Source of the DNA: Pseudomonas oleovorans subsp. oleovorans
Lineage (GTDB): Bacteria; Pseudomonadota; Gammaproteobacteria; Pseudomonadales; Pseudomonadaceae
Length of the DNA: 64,000 nt
Direction: 5' to 3'
Assembly (NCBI RefSeq): GCF_002197815.1
Contig: NZ_NIUB01000023.1
Location: 1 to 64,000, forward strand
Part shown: positions 56,133 through 64,000 of the stretch, one piece after another
Position numbering within the stretch: the first letter of the stretch is position 1
Layout of the letters: each line of letters starts with the position of its first letter
The notes under the pieces: generated by a model
Databases searched by the model: none
Seen by the model: the letters and a program-made list of their open reading frames with translations, nothing else
What the model was told of the DNA's origin: nothing
Program-made: the position numbers and the translations under genes

Positions 56133-57482
56133 ATGAGAAAGACCTCCCTGGCACTGGCCGTAGCCGCCAGCACCCTGGGCCTGAGCCAAGTAGCCGTAGC
56201 CGATTTCATCGGTGACAGCAAAGCCAGCCTGACCATGCGCAACTTCTACTTCGACCAGAACACCGTGAACACCACCAACAACAATGGTGAGGCCAGCGAG
56301 TGGGGCCAGGGCTTTATTCTCAACTATCAGTCCGGTTTCACCGAGGGTACCGTTGGCTTCGGCGTTGATGCCGTCGGCATGCTGGGCGTGCGTCTGGATG
56401 GTGGTGGTCGAAACGTATCCCCCCAAAAAGCAGGTCAGGATCGTATTCCGGGTGCTCTGTTCCCGCTGGAAAGCGATGGCAGCGCCGTTGATGAGTTCAG
56501 CAAAGGCGGCCTGACCGGCAAGGTTCGTTTCTCCAAAACCGAGGCCCGCATCGGTACCCTGATGCCGAAACTGCCGATCCTCACTTCCAACGACGGTCGC
56601 CTGCTGCCGCAGATGTTCGAAGGTGGCATGATCACCTCCAACGAAATCGACAACCTGACCCTGACCGCTGGTCAGATCGAGCACGCCGTAGGCCGTGCTT
56701 CGAGCAACAGCACCGGTCTGGCCGTGGATGGCGGTAGCCAAGCCTCCAACAAATTCTATTTCGGCGGTGGCGACTGGAAGATCAACAGCGATCTGACTGC
56801 CCAGTACTACTACGCCAACCTCGAAGACTATTACAAGCAGCACTTCGCCGGTCTGGGGCATAACCTGGCGCTGGGCGAGGGCAGCCTGAAGACTGATCTG
56901 CGTTATTTCCGCACGACTTCCGATGGCAAGAACGGCAATGCTGCCGGTCGCACCGCTGGTTACTCTGCCAATAGAACCTTCGGTGACGGCACTGGTGAGA
57001 TCGATAACAACACTTGGAGCGCTGCCTTCACCTACACACTGCAAAGCCACGCGATCATGCTGGGTTATCAGCGTGTTTCCGAGAATAGCAACTTCGTCCA
57101 GCTGAACCAGGGTGGCATTGAAGGTTCCGCAGGCGCCAGCGTCTATCTGTTGACTGACCGTCTGGCCAACAGCTTCACCCGCGCCGGTGAGCGTACTACC
57201 TTCGGTCAATACACCTACGATTTCGCTGGTGTCGGTGTGCCTGGCCTGAAGGCTTCGGTTGCTTATCTGAAAGGTACCAACGTTCAGTGCTCCAGCACTA
57301 ATACCACCTGTACTGGACAAGCCAAAGAATGGGAGCGTGACGTCGCTCTGGACTACGTATTCCAGGATGGCGCCCTGAAGGGGCTGGGTCTGGGCTGGCG
57401 TTACGGCGTGCTGCGTGGCAACGCTGCAACTGACGTCGACCAGAACCGCCTGATCGTCAGCTACACCCTGCCGCTGATGTAA
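56133..57482 (+). CDS. oprE: OprD-family porin, OprE-like
   Basis: 449 residues. Signal peptide to about residue 24 (SQVAVADF), then the OprD-family start DFIGDSKASLTMRNFYFDQN and GFILNYQSGFTEGTVGFGVDAVGM, ending with the terminal barrel strand LIVSYTLPLM. This is an outer-membrane 18-strand specific channel. Position after the PAS-GGDEF gene supports OprE, but OprD paralogues are hard to tell apart by eye. GGAGAG lies 8 bases before the ATG. A bidirectional terminator follows. Confidence 0.82.
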   Translation: MRKTSLALAVAASTLGLSQVAVADFIGDSKASLTMRNFYFDQNTVNTTNNNGEASEWGQGFILNYQSGFTEGTVGFGVDAVGMLGVRLDGGGRNVSPQKAGQDRIPGALFPLESDGSAVDEFSKGGLTGKVRFSKTEARIGTLMPKLPILTSNDGRLLPQMFEGGMITSNEIDNLTLTAGQIEHAVGRASSNSTGLAVDGGSQASNKFYFGGGDWKINSDLTAQYYYANLEDYYKQHFAGLGHNLALGEGSLKTDLRYFRTTSDGKNGNAAGRTAGYSANRTFGDGTGEIDNNTWSAAFTYTLQSHAIMLGYQRVSENSNFVQLNQGGIEGSAGASVYLLTDRLANSFTRAGERTTFGQYTYDFAGVGVPGLKASVAYLKGTNVQCSSTNTTCTGQAKEWERDVALDYVFQDGALKGLGLGWRYGVLRGNAATDVDQNRLIVSYTLPLM

Positions 57483-57536
57483 GGCGAGAGGTTTTCGGAA
57501 GGCCTGCTAAGGCCTGATGTTCCGATAAGCTGAACG

Positions 57537-57572
57537 AAAAATGCCCGCTCCCTTTGGATGCGGGCATTTTTT
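57537..57572. terminator. Bidirectional terminator between porin and DUF2388 gene
   Basis: AAAATGCCCGC, loop, GCGGGCATTTTTT. T-runs on both strands serve the porin on the plus strand and the small secreted protein gene on the minus strand. Confidence 0.92.
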
Positions 57573-57591
57573 ATGGTCAGCTGGTGATGGT

Positions 57592-57921
57592 TCAGCGTGC
57601 GCTCTCAGCTGGCGCTGCCGACGCCGCAAGGATGGCGCTGGCCAGAGCCATATCATCGGCGCCCTGCAACTGCGGGTTGGCGCTACGCAGCTGCTGCATC
57701 GCGGCCTCCAGATGTGGGCCGCGAATTTCGCCGTTGCTGGCGACGAAGCTGCTGGCATCCTCTTCGGCTGCGGCGACCAGCTTGCGATCCTTGAAGGTCA
57801 GGTAGGTCGAGGCGGTAGTGGCGCCCGAGGACAGAATGTCGCGCAGCAGGCCATCGGCGGCGGCGGTCTGGGCAAACAGGCAGGCACTGAAGGCCAGTGC
57901 AGCATGACGCGTTACACGCAT
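57592..57921 (-). CDS. DUF2388 secreted small protein
   Basis: 109 residues. Signal peptide to about residue 22 (AQTAAADG). The mature protein has LRDILSSGATTASTYLTF, KLVAAAEEDASSFVASNGEIRG and AMQQLRSANPQLQGADDMALA, the DUF2388 pattern of pseudomonads. No function is established for the family. It is a single gene sharing a terminator with the porin. Confidence 0.82.
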   Translation of the reverse strand: MRVTRHAALAFSACLFAQTAAADGLLRDILSSGATTASTYLTFKDRKLVAAAEEDASSFVASNGEIRGPHLEAAMQQLRSANPQLQGADDMALASAILAASAAPAESAR

Positions 57922-58019
57922 GATGGAACTCCTTGTGGGGTGGCTCTGATCCTATGAGTGGTGCAGGCCAGCGATGGTTCCTCGCAGGCGATGGCCGGTT
58001 GCCCGTATCGGTGGTCTAT

Positions 58020-58265
58020 CTAGCGGACAGTCCGGCGCTGGTGTCGCCGCCATAGCAATGCCGACAGTATCGCCAGCATGCCAAACAGCATGAGTTGCCA
58101 GGCCCAGTGCAACTCGGGAAGCAGGAAAACCACTGCGCCGACAGCGACAGCCATGAGGCCGACCCAGAGCAGGTAGCCGCCGGCACCAAACACTTCGAAA
58201 ATCAGCAGCAGGGTAGCCAAGGCCAGCCAGTGCCCGAACGACAGGTTATGCAGATAGGTGATCAT
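58020..58265 (-). CDS. Short NfeD-like membrane protein
   Basis: 81 residues: two or three membrane spans with LIFEVFGAGGYLLWVGLMAV and WAWQLMLFGMLAILSALLWRRHQRR, the membrane part of NfeD/YbbK proteins. Full-length NfeD adds an OB-fold domain of about 60 residues, which is missing here; the frame stops at RRTVR. It usually follows a stomatin/SPFH gene, also absent here. It may be a natural short form or a truncation. Confidence 0.65.
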   Translation of the reverse strand: MITYLHNLSFGHWLALATLLLIFEVFGAGGYLLWVGLMAVAVGAVVFLLPELHWAWQLMLFGMLAILSALLWRRHQRRTVR

Positions 58266-58593
58266 GAACGTACTGCACGACCCCGGCTGAGCGTGTTATT
58301 TGCGCGCCCTTAAACATGCATTGCATGGACTCCTTTGCTTGCAGGCTGTTGAACAACTACCTGCCTTGTCTTGCCTGTTTCGCCTACGTTGTTCAGTGGC
58401 GTGCCAGAGCGAACAATCTAAGCATAGTCACATGGCCGTTGCCGCCGACCCCTTCGCAGCGTGGACGCATGCCCGTTGAGCGGTGAGAACCCGTTCATAT
58501 CGAAATGCTTTGTGCTTGCCGCGCTGGTGAGGCAGCTCAAAGAGGCTCCGTGTCTGCCCGCCTGGCCCCCGCCGCTGGCGGGCTGCGCACGCC
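58266..58593. repeat. Gap with a dispersed-repeat copy
   Basis: GCAGGCTGTTGAACAAC (58341-58357) and, inverted, GTTGTTCAG (58388-58396) enclose a 56-bp copy of the family described at 48828; the inner CTTGCCTGTTTCGCCTACGT is also shared with that copy. The rest of the 328 bp holds no gene I can support. Confidence 0.6.
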
Positions 58594-60378
58594 TCAGCGT
58601 TGCTCGCTTTGTGGCGTGACGCGCAGCACTTCCTCGAGGGTGGTCAGGCCAGCGGCGACCTTTTGTGCGCCGGACAGGCGCAGGCTGCGCATGCCGTCCT
58701 TGAAGGCGGCGCGGCGCAGTGCGGTGAGGTCGGTGTCGGCGTTGATCAGCGGTTTGATGGCGTCGTTGATCAGCATGATTTCGTAGACACCGGCACGGCC
58801 ACGATAGCCGGTTTCGCGGCACTCCAGGCAGCCGACGGCATGATGAGCCTGCGTTGGCAGTGGCGAGCTCCAGGGGCGGGTCAGGCTATTCCAGGCGTCC
58901 TCGTCCAGTTGCACCGGCGCCTTGCAGTGCGGGCACAGGGTACGTACCAGGCGCTGGGCCATGACGCCGAGGATGGTGGCCTTGAGCAGGTAGTGCGGCA
59001 CGCCCAGTTCCAGCAGGCGGGTGATGGCGCTGGGGGCATCGTTGGTGTGCAGCGTGGAGAGCACCAGGTGGCCGGTCAATGCCGCCTGTATCGCCATTTC
59101 GGCGGTTTCCAGGTCGCGGATCTCACCGACCATGATGATGTCTGGGTCCTGACGCATCAGTGCACGCACGCCGCTGGCGAAATTCAGGTCGATATTGTGC
59201 TGCACCTGCATCTGATTGAAGGCGCCTTCGATCATCTCGATGGGGTCTTCGATGGTGCAGACGTTCACTTCCGGCGTGGCCAGTTGCTTGAGGGTGGTGT
59301 AGAGCGTGGTGGTCTTGCCCGAGCCGGTGGGGCCGGTGACCAGGATGATGCCGTTGGGCTGGCTGGTCATGCTGGCCCAGCGGCGCAGGTCGTCAGGAGA
59401 GAAGCCAAGCTGATCCGGGCTTTTCAGCAGCACCTCGGGGTCGAAGATACGCATCACCATCTTCTCGCCGAAGGCGGTCGGCAGGGTGGACAGGCGCAAC
59501 TCCACTTCATTGCCATCCGGGGTCTTGGTCTTGACCCGGCCATCCTGCGGTTTGCGCTTCTCGGCGATGTTCATGCGGCCGAGGTTTTTCAGGCGGCTGA
59601 CCACCGCCATGGTGACCTGGGCGGGGAACTGGTAGACGGTGTGCAGCACGCCGTCGATGCGAAAGCGTACCGTGCCCTGCTCGCGGCGTGGCTCGATATG
59701 GATATCGCTGGCGCGTTGCTGGAAGGCGTACTGGAACAGCCAGTCGACGATGTTGACGATGTGTGCGTCGTTGGCGTCCGGCTCCTGATCCTGGGCGCCG
59801 AGGCTGAGCAGTTGTTCGAAGTTGCCGACGCCGCTTATCTTCTGGTCGGTGGCATTGGCGCCGCTGACCGAGCGGGCCAGGCGATAGAACTCAGTGGTGA
59901 AGCGCTGGATATCGCTGGGGTTGGCCACCACGCGCTTGATCGGGCGCTTGAGTACGTGGACCAGGTTGGCTTCCCAGCTGTGCACCAGTGGCTGGCTGCT
60001 GGCAATGGTCACGCTCTCGCTGTCCACCGCCACGGCGAGGATCTTGTGGCGTTGAGCGAAGGCGTAGGACATCAGCGGGGTGATGGCCGGCACGTCGATT
60101 TTCAACGGGTCGATGCGCAGGTAGGGTTGGCCGGCGAAGTCGGCCAGCCAGACGGTAAGGGTTTCCAGGTCGAGCTTCTTGCCCGGGCGTGTCAGGTCGT
60201 CGACCTGCTGTGCGGCGAGGAACTCCAGCGGATGTTGGGTGTTGTTCAGTGAGCTGCGGCGAATCGCCAGGCACTGCTCGGCCACCTTCTGCTCGACCCG
60301 GCCTTGGGCCACCAGCTCACGCAGCAGGTCGCCAAGATCCAGTACACGGTCAGGGGCGGTAGCGGTGAAGGCGGACAT
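58594..60378 (-). CDS. GspE/PilB-type secretion ATPase
   Basis: 594 residues. An N-terminal GspE domain (about 10-160), HIVNIVDWLFQYAFQQRASDIHIEP (about 210-234), Walker A VTGPTGSGKTTT, Asp box, RALMRQDPDIIMVGEIRD (Walker B), a His box near TLHTNDA, and the zinc tetracysteine CPHC/CLEC. It powers type II secretion or type IV pilus assembly. No secretin, pilin or GspF partner is nearby, so it is an orphan that may work with a complex encoded elsewhere. The ATG follows GAGGAG; 59 upstream codons in frame are not used. Confidence 0.88.
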   Translation of the reverse strand: MSAFTATAPDRVLDLGDLLRELVAQGRVEQKVAEQCLAIRRSSLNNTQHPLEFLAAQQVDDLTRPGKKLDLETLTVWLADFAGQPYLRIDPLKIDVPAITPLMSYAFAQRHKILAVAVDSESVTIASSQPLVHSWEANLVHVLKRPIKRVVANPSDIQRFTTEFYRLARSVSGANATDQKISGVGNFEQLLSLGAQDQEPDANDAHIVNIVDWLFQYAFQQRASDIHIEPRREQGTVRFRIDGVLHTVYQFPAQVTMAVVSRLKNLGRMNIAEKRKPQDGRVKTKTPDGNEVELRLSTLPTAFGEKMVMRIFDPEVLLKSPDQLGFSPDDLRRWASMTSQPNGIILVTGPTGSGKTTTLYTTLKQLATPEVNVCTIEDPIEMIEGAFNQMQVQHNIDLNFASGVRALMRQDPDIIMVGEIRDLETAEMAIQAALTGHLVLSTLHTNDAPSAITRLLELGVPHYLLKATILGVMAQRLVRTLCPHCKAPVQLDEDAWNSLTRPWSSPLPTQAHHAVGCLECRETGYRGRAGVYEIMLINDAIKPLINADTDLTALRRAAFKDGMRSLRLSGAQKVAAGLTTLEEVLRVTPQSEQR

Positions 60379-60408
60379 GCGGGCTCCTCGGGTCGGCCTG
60401 AACAAGGT

Positions 60409-60437
60409 TAGCAGGCCGTTTTTCAACGGCCTTGCAG
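60409..60437. repeat. Dispersed-repeat hairpin
   Basis: TAGCAGGCCGTTTTTCAACG then GCCTTGCAG: GCAGGCCGTT pairs with AACGGCCTTGC. This compact version of the 48828 family lies upstream of the GspE-type gene and downstream of the small gene at 60501. Confidence 0.6.
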
Positions 60438-60500
60438 CCTGGCTAGGATGCCCGAAAAGCAGCACAAGGGCGAAGGCCCGTGCGTGATTGAGTCGCCGCT

Positions 60501-60827
60501 TCAGGCCACCTCCGTGACCAGGCTGTGATCCAGGTGTTGCCAGGTCACCTCCCATACGCAGACCAGGCTGCGCAGTTTCTGCGCCAGCACGCCGGCGCGA
60601 TGCAGCGACAGGCCAGACAGACGCAGGCTGATATGCAGGTCGTCCTGTAGGCGTTCCATGTGCAAGGCCTCAGGTAATAACTGCAATTGTGCAAACAGCC
60701 CCAGCAGGCGGCACATCACGTCGGCTTCGGCGTCGGTGCGCAGCTGGTATTCGATACAGGCATCGCCGCGATCCTGCCAGGGATCGTGGCGGTTATGGGC
60801 GGACGGAAACGGGGTGGTATCTGGCAT
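60501..60827 (-). CDS. Conserved small protein of unknown function
   Basis: 108 residues, no signal peptide. Pattern ADVMCRLLGLFAQLQLLPEALHMERLQDDLHISLRLSGL suggests a beta-alpha-beta ACT-like fold. It ends 122 bp before the GspE-type start on the same strand and could share a transcript. It is divergent from the Lrp-type regulator. I do not recognise the family. Confidence 0.6.
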   Translation of the reverse strand: MPDTTPFPSAHNRHDPWQDRGDACIEYQLRTDAEADVMCRLLGLFAQLQLLPEALHMERLQDDLHISLRLSGLSLHRAGVLAQKLRSLVCVWEVTWQHLDHSLVTEVA

Positions 60828-60954
60828 GGCGGAAGCTCGGGCAGGTTTTGCTTAAGTTTCCGCCCTAATTCGGCAAAAGTTCTGCCTGGTTTTCTGGGTT
60901 ATTCCAGGTTTCATGGATAAACTTGCCTTGTTAATCGGGTATTGGGGGTTTTTT

Positions 60955-61422
60955 ATGTCCATCGTGCTGGATGCTTACGACCAACGCATTCTTGCCCTGC
61001 TACAGGAAGATGCTGGTCTCTCCACTGCGGAGATCGCCGAGCGCATCGGTCTGTCGCAGTCGCCGTGCTGGCGCCGTATCCAGCGCCTCAAGGAGGAGGG
61101 GGTGATTCGCAAGCAGGTCACCCTGCTCGATCGCAAGCGCATCGGCCTGCACACGCAGGTGTTCGCTCAGGTCAAGCTCAACGCCCATGGGCGTTCCAAC
61201 CTGACCGAGTTCGCCGAGGCCATGCGCGAGTTTCCCGAGGTGCTGGAGTGCCATGTACTGATGGGCGCGGTGGATTTCATGCTGCGCATCGTCACCCGCG
61301 ATATCGAGGCGTATGAGCGCTTCTTCTTCGAGAAGCTGTCGCTGGTGCCAGGTATCCAGGAGGTGAACTCGATCGTGGCGCTGTCGGAGATCAAGTCCAC
61401 TACTAGCTTGCCGCTTGCCTAG
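60955..61422 (+). CDS. Lrp/AsnC-family regulator
   Basis: 155 residues. Helix-turn-helix at about 15-60 (DAGLSTAEIAERIGLSQSPCWRRIQRLKEEGVI) and RAM/AsnC ligand domain (about 70-145, ECHVLMGAVDFMLRIVTRDI). The ending ALSEIKSTTSLPL is a family hallmark. I use the ATG at 60955 as giving the usual length; an ATG at 60913 adds 14 residues. It may sense an amino acid; its target genes are not evident. Confidence 0.88.
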   Translation: MSIVLDAYDQRILALLQEDAGLSTAEIAERIGLSQSPCWRRIQRLKEEGVIRKQVTLLDRKRIGLHTQVFAQVKLNAHGRSNLTEFAEAMREFPEVLECHVLMGAVDFMLRIVTRDIEAYERFFFEKLSLVPGIQEVNSIVALSEIKSTTSLPLA

Positions 61423-61442
61423 GAAACACTGAAAAAGCTGTC

Positions 61443-61548
61443 ATGCCCGCGCAGGCGGGACAGCAGCCCTATCGCTGAACAGCGCTTGCGCTGGCCTGTA
61501 GATCTCGAGCCTTCGAATTTCCTGGGCTCCCGCCTGCGCGGGAGTGAC
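61443..61548. repeat. Inverted repeat between convergent genes
   Basis: TGCCCGCGCAGGCGGGA (61444-61460) and CTCCCGCCTGCGCGGGAGTG (61527-61546) are inverted copies of the common CCCGCGCAGGCGGG repeat. Each arm is itself a hairpin and may stop transcripts from both sides. Confidence 0.75.
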
Positions 61549-61559
61549 GCAGGACATAT

Positions 61560-62231
61560 TCAGGGTTTGATCACTACTGGCGGCGATTGCTCGACGTTGC
61601 GCCTGCTGGGTGGCGTGAGCCCCATGGACACATAGATGCTGGTCAGCTGATCCACCCCCATGTCGGCGGCGCGGATCCATTCTTGCGGTACGTAGAGCAG
61701 GCCGCCGCCCACCGGAATCGGCGCGGTGGGAATGAGGATGGCGCAGTAGGGGCGGCCTTCCAGTTCGACCGTCTCCGAGCTTGGGCGCAGGGCCAGTACC
61801 GCTGCGCCGTCACCGCCGAAGAAACACCAGACCGGCGCCATGGTGGTGATGTCCGGGTTCTTGCTCTTGTCCAGCAAGCCAACGAAGCGGTCGGCCAGGT
61901 TATAGAAGTTGCCGATCAGCGGCGTGCGCCGCAGGGTGCGGTCGAGCAGCCAGGACAGGGGCCGGCGTAGGCCCAGTTGCACGGCCAGGCCCAGTGGATA
62001 GAGGCTGGCCAGCAGTACCAGGCTGCCCAGCAAGTAGGCCAGGTAGCTGTTGCTGGAAAAGGGCTGGCCGAGGGCAGCGAATACTTGGCCGATCAGGGTC
62101 GAAGGTCCGACCAGACGATTGAGCAGGCTGAATATCCAGGCCAGCAGTGCCAGAGTCAGAACCAGTGGCAGCAACGACAACAGGCCTGTAAACCAGGTGG
62201 TGACGATGGATTTCAGGCTGCGCTTGATCAT
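61560..62231 (-). CDS. DUF502 membrane protein
   Basis: 223 residues with two N-terminal membrane spans (about 12-35 and 64-88), then a soluble domain with PLIGNFYNLADRFVGLLDKS, LIPTAPIPVGGGLLYVPQEW and DQLTSIYVSMGLTPP. These are the DUF502 signatures (a family widespread in proteobacteria and plants, function not established in bacteria). It is a single gene. Confidence 0.88.
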   Translation of the reverse strand: MIKRSLKSIVTTWFTGLLSLLPLVLTLALLAWIFSLLNRLVGPSTLIGQVFAALGQPFSSNSYLAYLLGSLVLLASLYPLGLAVQLGLRRPLSWLLDRTLRRTPLIGNFYNLADRFVGLLDKSKNPDITTMAPVWCFFGGDGAAVLALRPSSETVELEGRPYCAILIPTAPIPVGGGLLYVPQEWIRAADMGVDQLTSIYVSMGLTPPSRRNVEQSPPVVIKP

Positions 62232-62353
62232 GTGACGGTTTCCTTGGCGATATCGAGCGTAACTTTACGTGACCACAGGCGCTTGTGTGCACTGCTGTGG
62301 AAATGTGCACGCACTCAAATGGCTACAGTAGTTTTCATCAGATTATTTCGCGC

Positions 62354-62380
62354 AAAAAAAGCCCGGCACAAAGGCCGGGC
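62354..62380 (-). terminator. Rho-independent terminator of the TRAP operon
   Basis: Read on the minus strand, GCCCGGC, loop, GCCGGGC and a run of seven T (62354-62360). It lies 42 bases after the dctM stop. Confidence 0.92.
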
Positions 62381-62422
62381 AGAGTGGGTACATGGAGTAC
62401 CAAACAGCGTAGGTTTGAACCC

Positions 62423-63703
62423 TTACATGCCGAGCATGTTCGGCAAGCCGAGCGACACGGCAGGCACGTAGGTAATGATCACCAGGAAGCTGAGTAGCAG
62501 CATCAGCCATGGCATCGCCGCGCGGATCACCGCCGTCAGCGGCATCCCCGTCACCGCCGAGGTGACGAACAGGTTCAGCCCCACCGGTGGCGTGATCAGG
62601 CCGATTTCCATGTTCACCACCATGATGATGCCCAGGTGGATCGGGTCGATGCCCAGTTGCATGGCGATCGGGAACAGGATCGGCGCCAGGATCAGGATGA
62701 TCGCCGACGGCTCCATGAAGGCACCGGCGATCAGCAGCACGATGTTCACCACCAGCAGGAACTGCCACGGCTGCAGACCCAGATCCACCACCCAGGCAGT
62801 GATCTGTTGCGGAATCTGCTCGGTGGTCAGCACGTGGGCGAAGAGCATGGCGTTGGCAATGATGAACATCAGCATGATGGTCAGCTTGCCGGACTCCAGC
62901 AGCACCTTCGGGCACTCGCGGATGCTCAGGTCCTTGTACACGAACAGGGCAACGAAGCCGGCGTATACCGCGGCCACGGCCGCAGCCTCGGTCGGGGTGA
63001 ACATGCCGGTGTAGATACCACCGAGGATGATCACCATCAGCAGCAGGCCCCAGAACGCCTCACGGGCGGCGCGCAGCCACTCGCGGAAGCTGGCGCGCGG
63101 CAAGGCTGGCAGCTTCTTGATGCGCGCGACGATGTAGATCGCAATCATCAACACCAGGCCGAGCATGATGCCGGGGATCACACCCGCCATGAACAGCTTG
63201 CCCACCGACTGCTCGGTGGCGGCGGCGTACACCACCATCACGATCGACGGCGGAATCAGGATGCCCAGGGTACCGGCGTTACAGACGATGCCGGCGCCAA
63301 ACGCCTGCGGGTAACCGGAACGCACCATACCGGCGATGGCAATCGAGCCCACTGCGGCCACGGTCGCCGGCGAGGAGCCGGACAGCGCGGCGAACAGCAT
63401 GCACGCCAGTACCGCACCGATGGCCAGACCGCCACGGATGTGGCCGACGCAGGCGTTGGCGAAGTCGATCAGGCGCTTGGCCACGCCGCCGGTGGTCATG
63501 AAGGCACCGGACAGCAGGAAGAACGGAATGGCCAGCAGGGTGTAGTGTTCGGAGGTCTCGAACAGCTTGATCGCCAGCGAGCGCACCGAGTCCGGGCTGA
63601 ACAGCATGATGGTGATCGAACCGGCCAGGCCGAGCGAGGCTGCAATCGGCACGCCGATGAACATCAGCAAAAACAGCAGCAGGAAGAGGAACAGAACGGT
63701 CAT
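62423..63703 (-). CDS. dctM: TRAP transporter large permease
   Basis: 426 residues with about 12 spans. MFIGVPIAASLGLAGSITIM, FAALSGSSPATVAAVGSIAI and PTEAAAVAAVYAGF are DctM hallmarks. It couples sodium entry to uptake of an organic acid, probably a C4-dicarboxylate such as succinate, delivered by a periplasmic DctP. It overlaps dctQ by 4 bases (ATGA). Confidence 0.92.
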   Translation of the reverse strand: MTVLFLFLLLFLLMFIGVPIAASLGLAGSITIMLFSPDSVRSLAIKLFETSEHYTLLAIPFFLLSGAFMTTGGVAKRLIDFANACVGHIRGGLAIGAVLACMLFAALSGSSPATVAAVGSIAIAGMVRSGYPQAFGAGIVCNAGTLGILIPPSIVMVVYAAATEQSVGKLFMAGVIPGIMLGLVLMIAIYIVARIKKLPALPRASFREWLRAAREAFWGLLLMVIILGGIYTGMFTPTEAAAVAAVYAGFVALFVYKDLSIRECPKVLLESGKLTIMLMFIIANAMLFAHVLTTEQIPQQITAWVVDLGLQPWQFLLVVNIVLLIAGAFMEPSAIILILAPILFPIAMQLGIDPIHLGIIMVVNMEIGLITPPVGLNLFVTSAVTGMPLTAVIRAAMPWLMLLLSFLVIITYVPAVSLGLPNMLGM

Positions 63704-64000
63704 TGCTTGGGCTCCTCATGCTCATTGATTTTCAGGGCGTCAGCGGCTTCATCCGCCAGACCGAGGCCGGTCTGCTGGTCACGCAGAATACGCACGAGGA
63801 TTTCCAGGAAGCGGATGAACACCATGGCGTAGCCGAAGGGCACGATCATGCCGATATGCCATTGCTGGATGCCGTAGTGGCCGAGGTCTTCGGCGCCGAT
63901 GCCGGCGGTGAACAGGGTGTGCACCCAGTCGAAGCTGCCGACGGCGATCAGGCCGGCGTAACCCAGGCAGGCCGAGCAGGCGATCACGCCGATGACGCGC
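63700..64000 (-). CDS. dctQ: TRAP transporter small permease, 5' part outside the window
   Basis: The last ~100 residues of DctQ, with spans ACSACLGYAGLIAVGSFDWV and WHIGMIVPFGYAMVFIRFLE and a polar tail. The frame stays open to the edge of the window, so its start, and probably dctP, lie beyond 64000. The ATGA overlap with dctM shows one operon. Confidence 0.85.
   Translation of the reverse strand, partial: RVIGVIACSACLGYAGLIAVGSFDWVHTLFTAGIGAEDLGHYGIQQWHIGMIVPFGYAMVFIRFLEILVRILRDQQTGLGLADEAADALKINEHEEPKQ

Overview
The window is bacterial chromosome of high GC content and tight coding density, and it points to Pseudomonas sensu lato, most likely the P. mendocina / P. oleovorans / P. alcaligenes side of the group. 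The basis is the set of Pseudomonas-type gene neighbourhoods (oscA-sbp-cysTWA, lsfA-ssuEADCBF, desA, an OprD/OprE-family porin, a DUF2388 protein), the abundance of c-di-GMP proteins and chemoreceptors, and many short Pseudomonas-style palindromic REP repeats carrying GTAGGAGC or GTAGCCCGGA ends. I see no rRNA, tRNA or CRISPR array.

Layout. 0-14.7 kb: the 3' end of a group II intron (domains V and VI), a receiver-HDOD protein, a frameshifted membrane GGDEF/EAL protein, an NDH-2-like flavoprotein, a chemoreceptor, a gamma-glutamyl-polyamine synthetase/oxidase pair, a PhoD-like phosphatase, a Crp/Fnr regulator and a DUF962 (Mpo1-like) protein. 14.8-25.7 kb: sulfate uptake (oscA-sbp-cysTWA, minus strand), a small alpha/beta hydrolase, a stripped-down sigma54-activator AAA+ protein, the molybdate transporter modABC behind a ModE-like operator, a methyltransferase and a small gene broken by an in-frame TGA. 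26-29.4 kb: an MFS transporter and a ChrA-type chromate transporter.

29.5-41.6 kb is the most distinctive part. It is a catabolic island that reads as indole to anthranilate to catechol: a dienelactone-hydrolase/SnoaL-like fusion, an SDR, a StyA-like indole/styrene monooxygenase and its flavin reductase, an outer-membrane channel, an Aer-like chemoreceptor, then anthranilate dioxygenase antABC on the opposite strand and two AraC/XylS regulators. The promoters of the indole operon, of antA and of the first regulator all carry CGGATAG/GGATAG elements about 60 bp before their start codons, which suggests one regulon.

41.8-50.8 kb is a second sulfur block: lsfA-ssuE-ssuA-ssuD-ssuC-ssuB-ssuF, then a second sulfate-binding protein and a second permease pair (cysT2-cysW2) with no ATPase of its own. 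Palindromic elements sit inside both operons. Sequence motifs upstream of oscA/hydrolase, lsfA and sbp2 resemble each other, consistent with common sulfur-starvation control.

50.9-64 kb: a PAS-GGDEF-EAL protein, desA, a PAS-GGDEF cyclase, an OprE-like porin, a DUF2388 protein, a short NfeD-like membrane protein, a GspE/PilB-type ATPase, an Lrp/AsnC regulator, a DUF502 membrane protein, and the end of a TRAP dicarboxylate transporter operon (dctQ truncated by the window edge, dctM).

Functionally the window joins sulfur scavenging (sulfate, alkanesulfonates) to aromatic catabolism and to environmental sensing through c-di-GMP proteins and chemoreceptors.
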